Assembly (NCBI GenBank): GCA_958448555.1
Contig: CAUDEL010000007.1
Coordinates: 19,414 to 83,413 of the forward strand
Origin: Limiplasma sp958448555
Lineage (GTDB): Bacteria > Bacillota > Clostridia > Christensenellales > Aristaeellaceae
Direction: 5' to 3'
DNA: 64,000 nt
The notes under the pieces are model-generated. The model saw only the letters and a list, made by a program, of their open reading frames with translations. It did no database searches and was not told where the DNA came from. Shown piece by piece: positions 1 to 7,361 of this stretch. Made by a program: the position numbers and the translations under genes. Position 1 is the stretch's first letter. Each line of letters opens with the position of its first letter.

Positions 1-1
1 C

Positions 2-244
2 TATCGGGACTGCGGGCTGATGATTTTTGACCGCGAAAGCCAGGACGTGCACGCGGGAGGCAGCGGCTGCGGCTGCAGCGCCTCGGTGCTGTGCGCTTCG
101 CTTCTGCCCGCCCTGCAGCGGGGCGAGCTCAGGCGCATCATCTTTATGGCCACGGGCGCGCTGATGAGCGTCACCAGCAGCCAGCAGGGCGAGAGCATCC
201 CCGGCATCGCGCATGCGGTGGTGCTGGAATCGCCGCGGCGCTAA
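2..244 (+). CDS. spoVAD: Stage V sporulation protein AD, C-terminal part
   Basis: The reading frame is open from the left edge, so only the last 80 residues are visible. They contain the glycine/cysteine-rich stretch HAGGSGCGCSA and the following ALMSVTSSQQGESIPGIAHA, which are characteristic of SpoVAD, a thiolase-like protein. SpoVAD is known to work in the SpoVA channel complex that moves dipicolinic acid into the forespore and out at germination. The next gene is SpoVAE, 19 bases downstream, as in the usual spoVAC-spoVAD-spoVAE order. The protein start lies outside the window. Confidence 0.93.
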   Translation, partial: YRDCGLMIFDRESQDVHAGGSGCGCSASVLCASLLPALQRGELRRIIFMATGALMSVTSSQQGESIPGIAHAVVLESPRR

Positions 245-263
245 GAGAGGGGGCGGCTTGAGG

Positions 264-623
264 ATGCTTTGGATGTATGTGAAGGTTTTTCTCGTCGGCG
301 GCGCGCTGTGCGCCATCGGGGAGCTGCTGGTGCTGCGCACCCGCCTGACCCCGGCGCGCATCCTGGTGTGCTACATCCTCGCCGGGGTGCTGCTCAGCGC
401 CCTGGGGCTCTACGGCCCGCTGGCCGATTTCGCCGGCGCGGGCGCGACCGTTCCGCTGACGGGCTTTGGCCACGCGCTGTGTCAGGGGGTCATGAACGCG
501 GTGGATGAGGTCGGCCTCATCGGCGCCTTCACCGGCGGCCTGTCCGCCACGGCGGGCGGCATCGCCGCCGCCGTGTTTTTCGGCACGCTCGTCGCCCTCG
601 CCTTCAAGCCCCGCGCCAAATAA
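264..623 (+). CDS. spoVAE: Stage V sporulation protein AE (SpoVAEb type)
   Basis: This is a 119-residue, strongly hydrophobic protein with about four membrane segments, the usual size of SpoVAE. It contains the glycine-rich region GLSATAGGIAAAVFFGTLVA near the C terminus. I start at the ATG at 264 because a purine-rich AGAGAGGGGG lies just upstream; an in-frame ATG at 213 would overlap spoVAD and has no ribosome site. It is a membrane component of the SpoVA dipicolinate channel in the inner forespore membrane. A short terminator follows immediately, so it ends the operon. Confidence 0.92.
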   Translation: MLWMYVKVFLVGGALCAIGELLVLRTRLTPARILVCYILAGVLLSALGLYGPLADFAGAGATVPLTGFGHALCQGVMNAVDEVGLIGAFTGGLSATAGGIAAAVFFGTLVALAFKPRAK

Positions 624-642
624 GCGCCGCGGGCGCTTTTTT
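624..642 (+). terminator. Rho-independent terminator of spoVA operon
   Basis: A 5-bp GC stem (GCGCC/GGCGC, loop GCG) begins right after the spoVAE stop codon and is followed by six T residues. The stem is short but GC-pure and correctly placed. Confidence 0.7.
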
Positions 643-657
643 GTTACAAGTCAAATC

Positions 658-686
658 TTGACACCACGGGTAGACAAGCGTATCCT
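658..686 (+). promoter_or_regulatory. SigA-type promoter of the M56 peptidase operon
   Basis: TTGACA at 658-663 and TATCCT at 681-686 are separated by 17 bases. The octamer GGTAGACA occurs at 669-676 (in the spacer) and again at 690-697 just downstream of the -10, 21 bases apart. Two copies on the same DNA face suggest an operator, possibly for a BlaI/MecI-like repressor, but no such repressor gene is visible here. Confidence 0.7.
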
Positions 687-729
687 GTTGGTAGACAGTT
701 GTAAATTCCACCAAAGAGGGGGGCTTTCG

Positions 730-2313
730 ATGAGAAGCGCAACCGTCTACAACTTTCTTCTGGAAGCCAACATCATGGCCGGCATCGCCATCTTGCTCAT
801 GCTGCCCATCCGCCGCTTCCTGCGCCCGCAGCTTGGCAGCCGCGTCATCTGTGTGCTGTGGCTGCTGGTGGCCGCACGGCTTCTCTGCCCGCTGGCGCTT
901 CCCAACCCTGCCATCAATGAAATCCGCTCTCCCTTTGCCCTGGATGAGGCTCTTCGCCCCATCGCCGGGCAGATCAAGGTGCGGCTGACGGATGCGGCGG
1001 AGGCGCTTCACCAGGCCGCCGCAAACGGTACCGTGCAGGCGCAGGTGTTTGGCGATCTTGTGGAGGCTTCCTATAGCGGCATGCTGGCGCTGAGCGCCAT
1101 GCGGATATATGCCGCCGGGGCGGTGCTGGTCGCGGGCTGGTTTATCGTCTCCAACGTGCGCTTTCGGCGCAGGCTCCGCGCCGGGCGCGTCGGGCCGGTC
1201 ACCGGGCAGCTCAGGGAGCAATACGACGCGCTCTGCCGCGATCTGAGGCTCAGACCGGTGCCCGTCTACTTCACCGATCCATTGCCCTCCGCCTGTCTGG
1301 TGGGCGTGCTCAGGCCCCATATCGTCCTGCCGCTCACCATCCCGCCCGCCGAGGCCGTCGGGGTGCTCCGGCATGAGCTGTGCCATCTGCGCAGGCATGA
1401 CCACTGGTGGGCGCTGGTGCGGCTGGTCTGCTGCGCCGTGCACTGGTTCAATCCGCTGGTATGGCTGGCTGCCTCCCTCAGCCGCACCGACGGCGAGCTC
1501 GCCTGCGACGAGGGCGTCACCTCCGGCATGTCGCCCCAGGAGCGCAAAGCCTATGCCTCGTTGCTGGTGCTGGCCGCCTCCCGGCGCGATACGCCCGGCA
1601 CGGGCGTGTTGGCCACGGGCATGACCATGGCCGGTTCCCGGCTCAAGATGCGCGTCGCCTCCATTGTCGGGGGCGCGCATGCGCGGCGCGGGCTGGCGGC
1701 GGGCGTCGTGCTGCTGGCCTCCATGGCGCTGGTGGGGGCATTTGCCACGGGCGAATACCTGCCGGTACCCGCCATTCCTGCCGCGTCGCAGGCGCCGCCG
1801 CCGCGGGCGCTTGAGGACGCAGATGCCGCCGTGGCCTATGCCAGTGCCCTGTGGCAAAGCGACGATCTCGGTCAGGACACCGGGGGCTTTGCCTTCACCG
1901 CCGCCCGCACGGAGGAAGGCGGCTGGCTGGTCAGCGGCAGCGACGGCGAAGCGGAGCTCGTCCTGTCCGTGGATGAGGCAGGGCATGTGATTTCCCTGCG
2001 CAACGGCGCCGTCATGCGCGGCTACGACCTGGCCATCGCCTGCGGCCTGCCCGACCGCCACGACCAGAGCTGGTATGCCCGCCTGTCGGCCTATCTGATG
2101 GACTTTGCCACACGGGTGGAGCCTGATGCAGCCCGGCGGATGGAGGACATGCGGTATCTGGGCGAAGGGATGAATCCGGATGGCCGGCGTTATGTAACCG
2201 CCTGCGGGACGGACCATGCGGGCCGGAGCGTGCGCATGTTCCAGGTGCAGGTAGAACCCGTGTTTCGCCTTGCCGGATATACCCCGGTTGACCATGAAAG
2301 GAGCGAGCGATGA
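730..2313 (+). CDS. M56 family membrane metallopeptidase (BlaR1-like)
   Basis: A 527-residue membrane protein. Hydrophobic segments occur near residues 12-30, 40-58, 130-150 and 320-340. The zinc-protease motif HELCH lies at residues 215-219, followed by HDHWWALVRLVCCAVHWFNP, which is characteristic of peptidase family M56 (BlaR1/MecR1). After the last membrane segment (about residue 340) comes a roughly 185-residue outer domain that is not a recognisable penicillin-binding domain, so the ligand is unknown. The ATG at 730 follows AAAGAGGGGGG. BlaR1 proteins normally pair with a BlaI repressor; none is seen in the window. The downstream gene overlaps by 4 bases and is probably co-translated. 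Confidence 0.85.
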   Translation: MRSATVYNFLLEANIMAGIAILLMLPIRRFLRPQLGSRVICVLWLLVAARLLCPLALPNPAINEIRSPFALDEALRPIAGQIKVRLTDAAEALHQAAANGTVQAQVFGDLVEASYSGMLALSAMRIYAAGAVLVAGWFIVSNVRFRRRLRAGRVGPVTGQLREQYDALCRDLRLRPVPVYFTDPLPSACLVGVLRPHIVLPLTIPPAEAVGVLRHELCHLRRHDHWWALVRLVCCAVHWFNPLVWLAASLSRTDGELACDEGVTSGMSPQERKAYASLLVLAASRRDTPGTGVLATGMTMAGSRLKMRVASIVGGAHARRGLAAGVVLLASMALVGAFATGEYLPVPAIPAASQAPPPRALEDADAAVAYASALWQSDDLGQDTGGFAFTAARTEEGGWLVSGSDGEAELVLSVDEAGHVISLRNGAVMRGYDLAIACGLPDRHDQSWYARLSAYLMDFATRVEPDAARRMEDMRYLGEGMNPDGRRYVTACGTDHAGRSVRMFQVQVEPVFRLAGYTPVDHERSER

Positions 2314-4046
2314 TGAAACGCACCTTTGGAATCATACTGACGGCCCTGCTGCTGATTCCCTGCGTCGCGCTGGGCACTTCTTTGCGGGACGATGCGCTCC
2401 GTTACGCCAAAAGCTGCCTCACCGAGGTGTACGGCTACACGGCCGAGGACGCGGACGCCTTCACCTTTGAAGTTCAGGAATCCGATGATGGCGTGACCGT
2501 GACCTATTTCAACCATCCGGGATGGGAGTATCGCGTCACCCGGAGCGCGGACGGGAACCTGTCCGCCTCCACCCCCTTCGTCACCGTTCCCCTCTATGAC
2601 GCCTATCCCGGTGAAAGCAGCGTGCGCCAGGGCCTCTACGCCGCCCGTGAAAACGGCTGGTTCACCCGCTGGGACGACGAATCCGTCCGCAGCGGGATGG
2701 CCGCGTGGCTGAAGCAATGGGGCATCACCCCGACCCCGGCGCTCGCCGACGGCATGGCCAACGGAAGCCTCACGGCCGCCCAGGCGCTGAGCGAATACTT
2801 TCTCTCCTGCTACGGCCCCGAAAGCGACTGGCCCGCGGCGCTGAGCGAATGGTACCAACAGGAGCTGGACAGCTATGATTTTTCGCCCGAGCCGGTGTCC
2901 GAGGCCTTCTCCGGCGTGCGCACCTATGCCATAGGCGATACGCAGGTGACGGAGTTCTCCGGCGAGACGCCCCAGGAGCTATCCGCCTCCCTCGCCCATC
3001 CCCGCCTCAGCGGCTGGACGCTCCAAAGCGGCGCCTGCATAAAGCAGAAAAGCGGCGCGGCCTCGGGGCTGGCCATCTTCGGGCGCGGGGAGGAGCGGAT
3101 GCTCTGCTCCCTGTGGCTGGAGGCCGGGGCGGAGAGCTGGACCGTCCTGCCCGTGGGCGAAGGCGCGCTGCTTTCGGGCCGCGAGGTAACTGTGCGCTAT
3201 GGCGGGTCCCATGCGTTTGAGCTGTGCTATCCGATCTCGGAGAAGGAAAGCGAGCGCTTCTCCGTCACGCCCGAGCTTCTTTATGCCAGCGGCGACATCG
3301 CCCTGCGCTATTGCCGCCTCAACAGCTATGTCTACGAAAACGACGCGACCGGCGCGTTTATGCAAATCGACGCCGAAACCGAAAGCGGCAGCTCCCTTTA
3401 CCAGTGGTTCCGCATGAACAGCCGCGCCTATGAAGGCGGGAGCTACACCATGACAAGAACCCCGGTCCTTCTGCCCCTGTATCTGGACTTCTGGGACATC
3501 GATGCCTTTCCCCGCACCGAGGCCGCCTTCCATGAGGCGCAGGGCGACGCGCTGCCCGAGGGGTACGGCGTGATCGCCGGCGTGCGCCTGCGCCGGGAGA
3601 CCTCCACCCACTCGGAGATACTGGGCGACTACTTCAGCGGCGTGCCCGTCAGGGTTCTTGAGGAGCTGCCCGGCGATCCCGATCCGTGGTACCGCGTCCG
3701 CATCGGAAGCGTCGAGGGCTACATGAGCAGCCGCTACGTGGATTTCCCCGGCTCCCCCTGCACGATGTACCCCCTGCAAAGCAACGTCACCCTGCCTCCC
3801 GTGGCTGCCTGCGCGCAGGATACGGCGCTGAAGGCGGGCACGGGCTGGTTTGACCGCACCGTGCAGGAGCTTCCCTCCGGGACCCGCCTGCGCGTGCTGG
3901 CTGAGCAGGGCGACTGGCTGCACGTCGCCGTCGCCGACGGACCCATGGGCTGGCTCGCCCTCACCGACGGCCTTGCGGACGGCTATGTCAGGGCCGCCGA
4001 TGTGCTCATCGCCGCCACGGAGGCACAGCTCGACTGGCTGGAATAA
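2310..4046 (+). CDS. Secreted protein with two bacterial SH3-type domains
   Basis: 578 residues with a clear signal peptide (MMKRTFGIILTALLLIPCVA, then LG). The middle is unrecognised. The C-terminal third carries two SH3b-like repeats: one from about residue 415 (GVRLRRETSTHSEILGDYF ... WYRVRIGSVEGYMSS) and one from about residue 495 (ALKAGTGWFDRTVQELPSG ... GDWLHVAV). Such domains commonly bind peptidoglycan or cell-wall material. The start overlaps the peptidase stop by 4 bases, so it is the second gene of that operon, perhaps a partner or target of the protease. A strong terminator follows. Confidence 0.75.
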   Translation: MMKRTFGIILTALLLIPCVALGTSLRDDALRYAKSCLTEVYGYTAEDADAFTFEVQESDDGVTVTYFNHPGWEYRVTRSADGNLSASTPFVTVPLYDAYPGESSVRQGLYAARENGWFTRWDDESVRSGMAAWLKQWGITPTPALADGMANGSLTAAQALSEYFLSCYGPESDWPAALSEWYQQELDSYDFSPEPVSEAFSGVRTYAIGDTQVTEFSGETPQELSASLAHPRLSGWTLQSGACIKQKSGAASGLAIFGRGEERMLCSLWLEAGAESWTVLPVGEGALLSGREVTVRYGGSHAFELCYPISEKESERFSVTPELLYASGDIALRYCRLNSYVYENDATGAFMQIDAETESGSSLYQWFRMNSRAYEGGSYTMTRTPVLLPLYLDFWDIDAFPRTEAAFHEAQGDALPEGYGVIAGVRLRRETSTHSEILGDYFSGVPVRVLEELPGDPDPWYRVRIGSVEGYMSSRYVDFPGSPCTMYPLQSNVTLPPVAACAQDTALKAGTGWFDRTVQELPSGTRLRVLAEQGDWLHVAVADGPMGWLALTDGLADGYVRAADVLIAATEAQLDWLE

Positions 4047-4073
4047 GCCCGTAGGAGCCTGCTGGAAATGCCG

Positions 4074-4108
4074 CGCCGGACCCGGAAAACCGGGTCCGGC
4101 GTTTTTTT
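4074..4108 (+). terminator. Strong rho-independent terminator
   Basis: A perfect 12-bp stem (4074-4085 with 4090-4101), AAAA loop and seven T residues, placed 27 bases after the SH3 protein gene. Confidence 0.95.
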
Positions 4109-4116
4109 CCGTTTTT

Positions 4117-4146
4117 GCAAACATTTTGGCCGCCCGCGCGTCTATC
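4117..4146 (+). promoter_or_regulatory. Candidate ECF-sigma promoter before the first sigma gene
   Basis: GCAAAC (4117-4122) and CGTCTATC (4139-4146) are 16 bases apart. This resembles ECF-sigma promoters (an AAC-containing -35 and a CGTC-type -10) and suggests autoregulation. A similar CGTCTAT lies before the second sigma gene in this window. Confidence 0.45.
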
Positions 4147-4184
4147 AGGTGAAGGTCTTCAAAACACGGACAGGGGGATGGAGG

Positions 4185-4655
4185 ATGGACAGAAGCGGCT
4201 TCGAGGCGCGGGTACGGGCGCTGTGGCCGGGCATGGTGCGCCTCGCGCGCTGCGTGGTGTCGGACCAGGCCGACGCCGAGGACGCCGCCGCGCAGGCGGT
4301 GCTCAACTGCTACCGCCGCCTTTCGTCGCTTCGGCGCGAGGAGGCGTTTGACGCCTGGCTCATGCGGGCCTGCGTCAACGAGGCGCGCAGCATCCTGCGC
4401 CGCCGCGCCCGCGTGGAGCTGCGCGGCGACTGGCCCGACCAGCCCGCCGGGGAGCGGGAGGGGCCGGAGCTTACGCCTTTTCTGATGCGCCTGCCCCCAA
4501 AGGAGCGGCTGGCGCTGGAACTGATGTACTTTGAAAACTATCCGCTGGAGCAGATCGCCGCCGTGCTGGGCGTCCCGCGCGGAACCGCCGCCTCGCGCCT
4601 GAGCCGCGGACGGCGCAGGCTCAGGGCGATCATTGAAAAGGAAGGGCTGTTATGA
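4185..4655 (+). CDS. ECF-type RNA polymerase sigma factor
   Basis: 156 residues. Sigma region 2 is near residues 10-75 (ADAEDAAAQAVLNCYRRL, then FDAWLMRACVNEARSILRR) and region 4 near residues 100-150 (LPPKERLALELMYFENYPLEQIAAVLG, then RGTAASRLSRGRRRLR). The ATG at 4185 is chosen because GGGGGATGGAGG precedes it; the frame is open further upstream but through the terminator. It overlaps the next gene, a membrane anti-sigma-like protein, by 4 bases, the classic ECF sigma/anti-sigma pairing. Target genes are unknown. Confidence 0.9.
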   Translation: MDRSGFEARVRALWPGMVRLARCVVSDQADAEDAAAQAVLNCYRRLSSLRREEAFDAWLMRACVNEARSILRRRARVELRGDWPDQPAGEREGPELTPFLMRLPPKERLALELMYFENYPLEQIAAVLGVPRGTAASRLSRGRRRLRAIIEKEGLL

Positions 4656-5419
4656 TGGACGACAGGACATTTGACCGGGCCATGCGCGAAATGGCCGCAC
4701 GAGAGGCGCCGCCCGAGGCGGGCGGACGGCTTTCGCAGGTGCTTTCCTCGCTGCCGGATGCGCCCGCGCCGCGCCGCAGCATGGGCAGAAGGCTCATCCC
4801 CGCGCTGGCCGCGGCGCTGCTCGTCTGCGCTACGGCGGTAGCGGCGCAGATGGGGCTTTTCACCTTTTGGGACGTAAACCCCTATACCCTGTTTCACAAC
4901 CGCGAGCGCGTCGCGCCCGAGATCGACGCGCGGCCCCTGTGGCTGACGGACGCCTCGGGCCTTCGCCTCGTGGAGCTCTCCGCGCTGGACGCCGCATGGA
5001 TCGAGGGGCGGCTGACGCTGACGGTACGCCTGAGGGCGCGAAACGGCCAGCCGCTGGCCGCCGGGCTTCTGGATGCGGACGGCCTGCGCATGGAGGCGGG
5101 CCGGGAAGGCGCGTCCGGGCCCGTGCTGCTCACGGACGGCTTCGCCTGCTACACCCATCCCGAAGGCATGGACGGCTGGCCGGACGGCGGCGCGCGCATC
5201 GCCTGCGAGCCGGACGGGGACGGGCTGCTTTTGCTGATGCAGCTTTCCCCGGACTTTATCACCCGCTCCGACCTGCCGGCGCTGACGGAGGAAGGGGCCA
5301 TCGCGCTGCGGCTGGAGATGACGGTCTGGGATGCGACGCGAAAGAGCGCCGGTCTGGAAAGCGCGCTCCTGGCCGCGCCCGCCCCCACGGATGACGAAAA
5401 GGAGGAGATGGACCCATGA
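4652..5419 (+). CDS. Probable membrane anti-sigma factor (DUF4179-like)
   Basis: 255 residues: a short cytoplasmic N-terminal part, one membrane segment around residues 48-66 (LIPALAAALLVCATAVAA) and an outer domain of about 185 residues. This layout, directly downstream of and overlapping an ECF sigma gene, is that of a membrane-anchored anti-sigma factor. The FTFWDVNPYTLF region after the membrane segment resembles DUF4179-type proteins of Clostridia. The signal it senses cannot be read from the sequence. Its stop overlaps the next start by 4 bases. Confidence 0.7.
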   Translation: MMDDRTFDRAMREMAAREAPPEAGGRLSQVLSSLPDAPAPRRSMGRRLIPALAAALLVCATAVAAQMGLFTFWDVNPYTLFHNRERVAPEIDARPLWLTDASGLRLVELSALDAAWIEGRLTLTVRLRARNGQPLAAGLLDADGLRMEAGREGASGPVLLTDGFACYTHPEGMDGWPDGGARIACEPDGDGLLLLMQLSPDFITRSDLPALTEEGAIALRLEMTVWDATRKSAGLESALLAAPAPTDDEKEEMDP

Positions 5420-6402
5420 AACGCATCATTGCCGCATTGCTGGCGGCCTGCCTGCTGCCCTGCGCGGCCCTGGCCTCGGAAGCGCGGGACGCTTCGGGCG
5501 TGACCGAAACGGACGGCCGGCTGCGGGGCGACATCGTAGGCACAGGCGCGGAAGGCGGCCAACTGGCGCTGCGCGTGGACTGTCCCCTGCCGGCGGATTT
5601 TGCGCCGGAGCAGCGCGCCGTGCTGACCACGGAATGGATCGAGCCGGACGAAGCGGCCATCGGAGAGGCCATGCGCGCCACCGGCGCCGACTGGCGCGAC
5701 GCGGATCTGGAGCGCCTGGCCCCGGCCTTTGTCTCCGGGGAGGCCGAGCCCCTGCCCGCCGGCGCGGACGCGGAGGGCGCCGCGAAGCGGGCCTGCGCCG
5801 CCGCGCAGCGCTTCCTGCGCTCCTGCGGCCTGGGGGAAGGCTCGGTGCTTCACATCCTCCGCCCCGAGGACGAGGCGCGGCTGGACGCCTTCAACGTGAT
5901 CCCCGACGCCCGCGAGGCATACATCCGCCGGGTGCTTGCCGAATGGTTCACCCCGCGCCTGGACTATACCTGGGTACAGCTCGCCTTCACCCTGCGCGGC
6001 CTGACGGTCTCCCCCTGCGTCTGGCGGGGCGCGGACGGCGTGAGCCGCAGCAGCGTGGCCAATCTCTACATTGGCGATGCGGGCGAGATGCGCACCTTCA
6101 TCCTGGCCTACGCCCCGCGCGAGATAAGCGCACAGGGCTATGCCGGAGCGCTCAAGGAGCCGCTGGAGGCGCTTGTGGAGCTGTCGGAGGGCTTTGACTG
6201 CGCGCTTGCTTCCCTCCGGGAGGACGAGCGCGGACGCGAGCTCCCCGCCCAGTGGCCCGTGGCGCTGGACATCCGCCCCGCCTATCACAGCGACGACGGC
6301 GTCACCTTCTATCCCGCGTGGCTCGTGACCCTCGCCTGGCAGGACGCCGACGGCCTGACCGGCCGGTCGTGGCTCGCCGCCGTCGACGCGCGCAAGCCCT
6401 GA
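5416..6402 (+). CDS. Secreted protein of unknown function in sigma operon
   Basis: 328 residues with a signal peptide (MKRIIAALLAACLLPCAALA). No known domain was recognised. It overlaps the anti-sigma gene by 4 bases, so it is probably translated with it and may take part in the same envelope-sensing system, as a ligand or modulator of the anti-sigma outer domain. That role is inferred from position only. Confidence 0.6.
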   Translation: MKRIIAALLAACLLPCAALASEARDASGVTETDGRLRGDIVGTGAEGGQLALRVDCPLPADFAPEQRAVLTTEWIEPDEAAIGEAMRATGADWRDADLERLAPAFVSGEAEPLPAGADAEGAAKRACAAAQRFLRSCGLGEGSVLHILRPEDEARLDAFNVIPDAREAYIRRVLAEWFTPRLDYTWVQLAFTLRGLTVSPCVWRGADGVSRSSVANLYIGDAGEMRTFILAYAPREISAQGYAGALKEPLEALVELSEGFDCALASLREDERGRELPAQWPVALDIRPAYHSDDGVTFYPAWLVTLAWQDADGLTGRSWLAAVDARKP

Positions 6403-6410
6403 AAACAGCC

Positions 6411-6449
6411 GCGCCCTCCCCGGCCTCACAGGGCTTTTGGGGAGGGCGC
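6411..6449. other. Inverted repeat after the sigma operon
   Basis: An 11-bp perfect inverted repeat (GCGCCCTCCCC / GGGGAGGGCGC) with a 17-base loop lies 8 bases after the secreted-protein stop. No T-run follows on either strand, so termination is likely but not canonical. Confidence 0.5.
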
Positions 6450-6541
6450 GGCGGCGTTATGTACGCTTTCGCAGAAACAGCCGAAAGAAACCGCTTAAAA
6501 ACCTCGGCGCACGCACGCAGATCATCCTGACCGACATCCTC

Positions 6542-6730
6542 TCACCTCCAAGCCCTGCTAAGCCGCAAAAGCAACGCCCCCGCAACGATCAGCCCAAGCC
6601 CCAGCAGCGCCAGCCATGCCCAGCACGGGATGCACAGAAACAGCAGCAATACGCCCAGTGCCAGCAGCGCGTAACCGGCGATCATCAGCGGCGTATTCTT
6701 CCCGGAGGGATAGCATTTTTCCACAGGCAT
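6542..6730 (-). CDS. Small two-helix membrane protein
   Basis: 62 residues: a short polar N terminus (MPVEKCYPSGKNTP) and two hydrophobic helices at about residues 14-33 and 38-56, ending in basic residues. The ATG is preceded by GAGGTGA at a good distance, which supports translation. No family function is known to me. It is alone between two rightward sigma operons and reads leftward. Confidence 0.65.
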   Translation of the reverse strand: MPVEKCYPSGKNTPLMIAGYALLALGVLLLFLCIPCWAWLALLGLGLIVAGALLLRLSRAWR

Positions 6731-6762
6731 GCGGCGTCACCTCGCTCATTCCCAATGTATGC

Positions 6763-6794
6763 GCCCGTCCCAAAAAGATGCGGGCCTTTTTTTT
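6763..6794 (+). terminator. Weak terminator-like hairpin
   Basis: GCCCG/CGGGC stem (5 bp, 13-base loop) followed by a cytosine and eight T residues. It could insulate the second sigma operon. Confidence 0.45.
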
Positions 6795-6801
6795 GCGTGC
6801 G

Positions 6802-6831
6802 TTGGAAAAAAGCGTCTGTTTTCGCCGTCTA
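6802..6831 (+). promoter_or_regulatory. Candidate ECF-sigma promoter before the second sigma gene
   Basis: TTGGAAAA (6802-6809) and CGTCTA (6826-6831) are 16 bases apart, similar in layout to the motif before the first sigma gene. This is a prediction from pattern only. Confidence 0.35.
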
Positions 6832-6857
6832 TTGTTTCAGAGAGGGGGGCGAGGCGC

Positions 6858-7361
6858 ATGGATGCGGCGCAGAGGGAAAAGCGGCTGGAAAAGTGGATCG
6901 CCAGCCATGGCGACGCGGTGCTTCGGATCTGCTACCTCACGCTGCTGGACGTGCGCGAGGCCGAGGACGCGGCGCAGGAAACCTTCCTGCGGGCCTGGCG
7001 CTTCATGGAGCGCTGCGAGGGCCGGGGCGACAAGACGTGGCTTGTGCGCATCGCGCTCAACGTCTGCCGGGACATGCGCCGCAGCCGGTGGGCGCGCCAT
7101 GTGGACCTGACGCGCGCGCTGGACGACCTGCCGCCCGCCGCCATGAGCGTGCCGCCGCAGGAGAGGCTTCTGTTTCTGGACATCCTTCGGCTGCCGGAGA
7201 AGTACCGGCAGGTGCTCACCCTCTACTACTATCAGGACATGACCCTCGAGGAGACCGCCGCGGCGCTGGGTTTGAGCCGCTCCACGGCGCATCACCGGCT
7301 CAGGCGGGCCGAGGCGGCGCTCCGCGACCAGTTGACGGGAGGTGACGGCGGTGAAGAATGA
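6858..7361 (+). CDS. ECF-type sigma factor (SigW/RpoE-like)
   Basis: 167 residues with region 2 at about residues 20-85 (REAEDAAQETFLRAWRFME, then KTWLVRIALNVCRDMRRSR) and region 4 at about residues 108-158 (LPEKYRQVLTLYYYQDMTL, then EETAAALGLSRSTAHHRLRR). The ATG at 6858 follows AGAGGGGGGCGAGG. It overlaps the next gene by 11 bases; that gene encodes a membrane protein with anti-sigma architecture, so the two probably form a regulatory pair. Confidence 0.92.
   Translation: MDAAQREKRLEKWIASHGDAVLRICYLTLLDVREAEDAAQETFLRAWRFMERCEGRGDKTWLVRIALNVCRDMRRSRWARHVDLTRALDDLPPAAMSVPPQERLLFLDILRLPEKYRQVLTLYYYQDMTLEETAAALGLSRSTAHHRLRRAEAALRDQLTGGDGGEE

Noticed and set aside
604..2295. Long leftward ORF opposite the M56 peptidase (563 codons)
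   Set aside because: Shadow of a GC-rich gene; its composition is not protein-like and the opposite strand has a clear family match.
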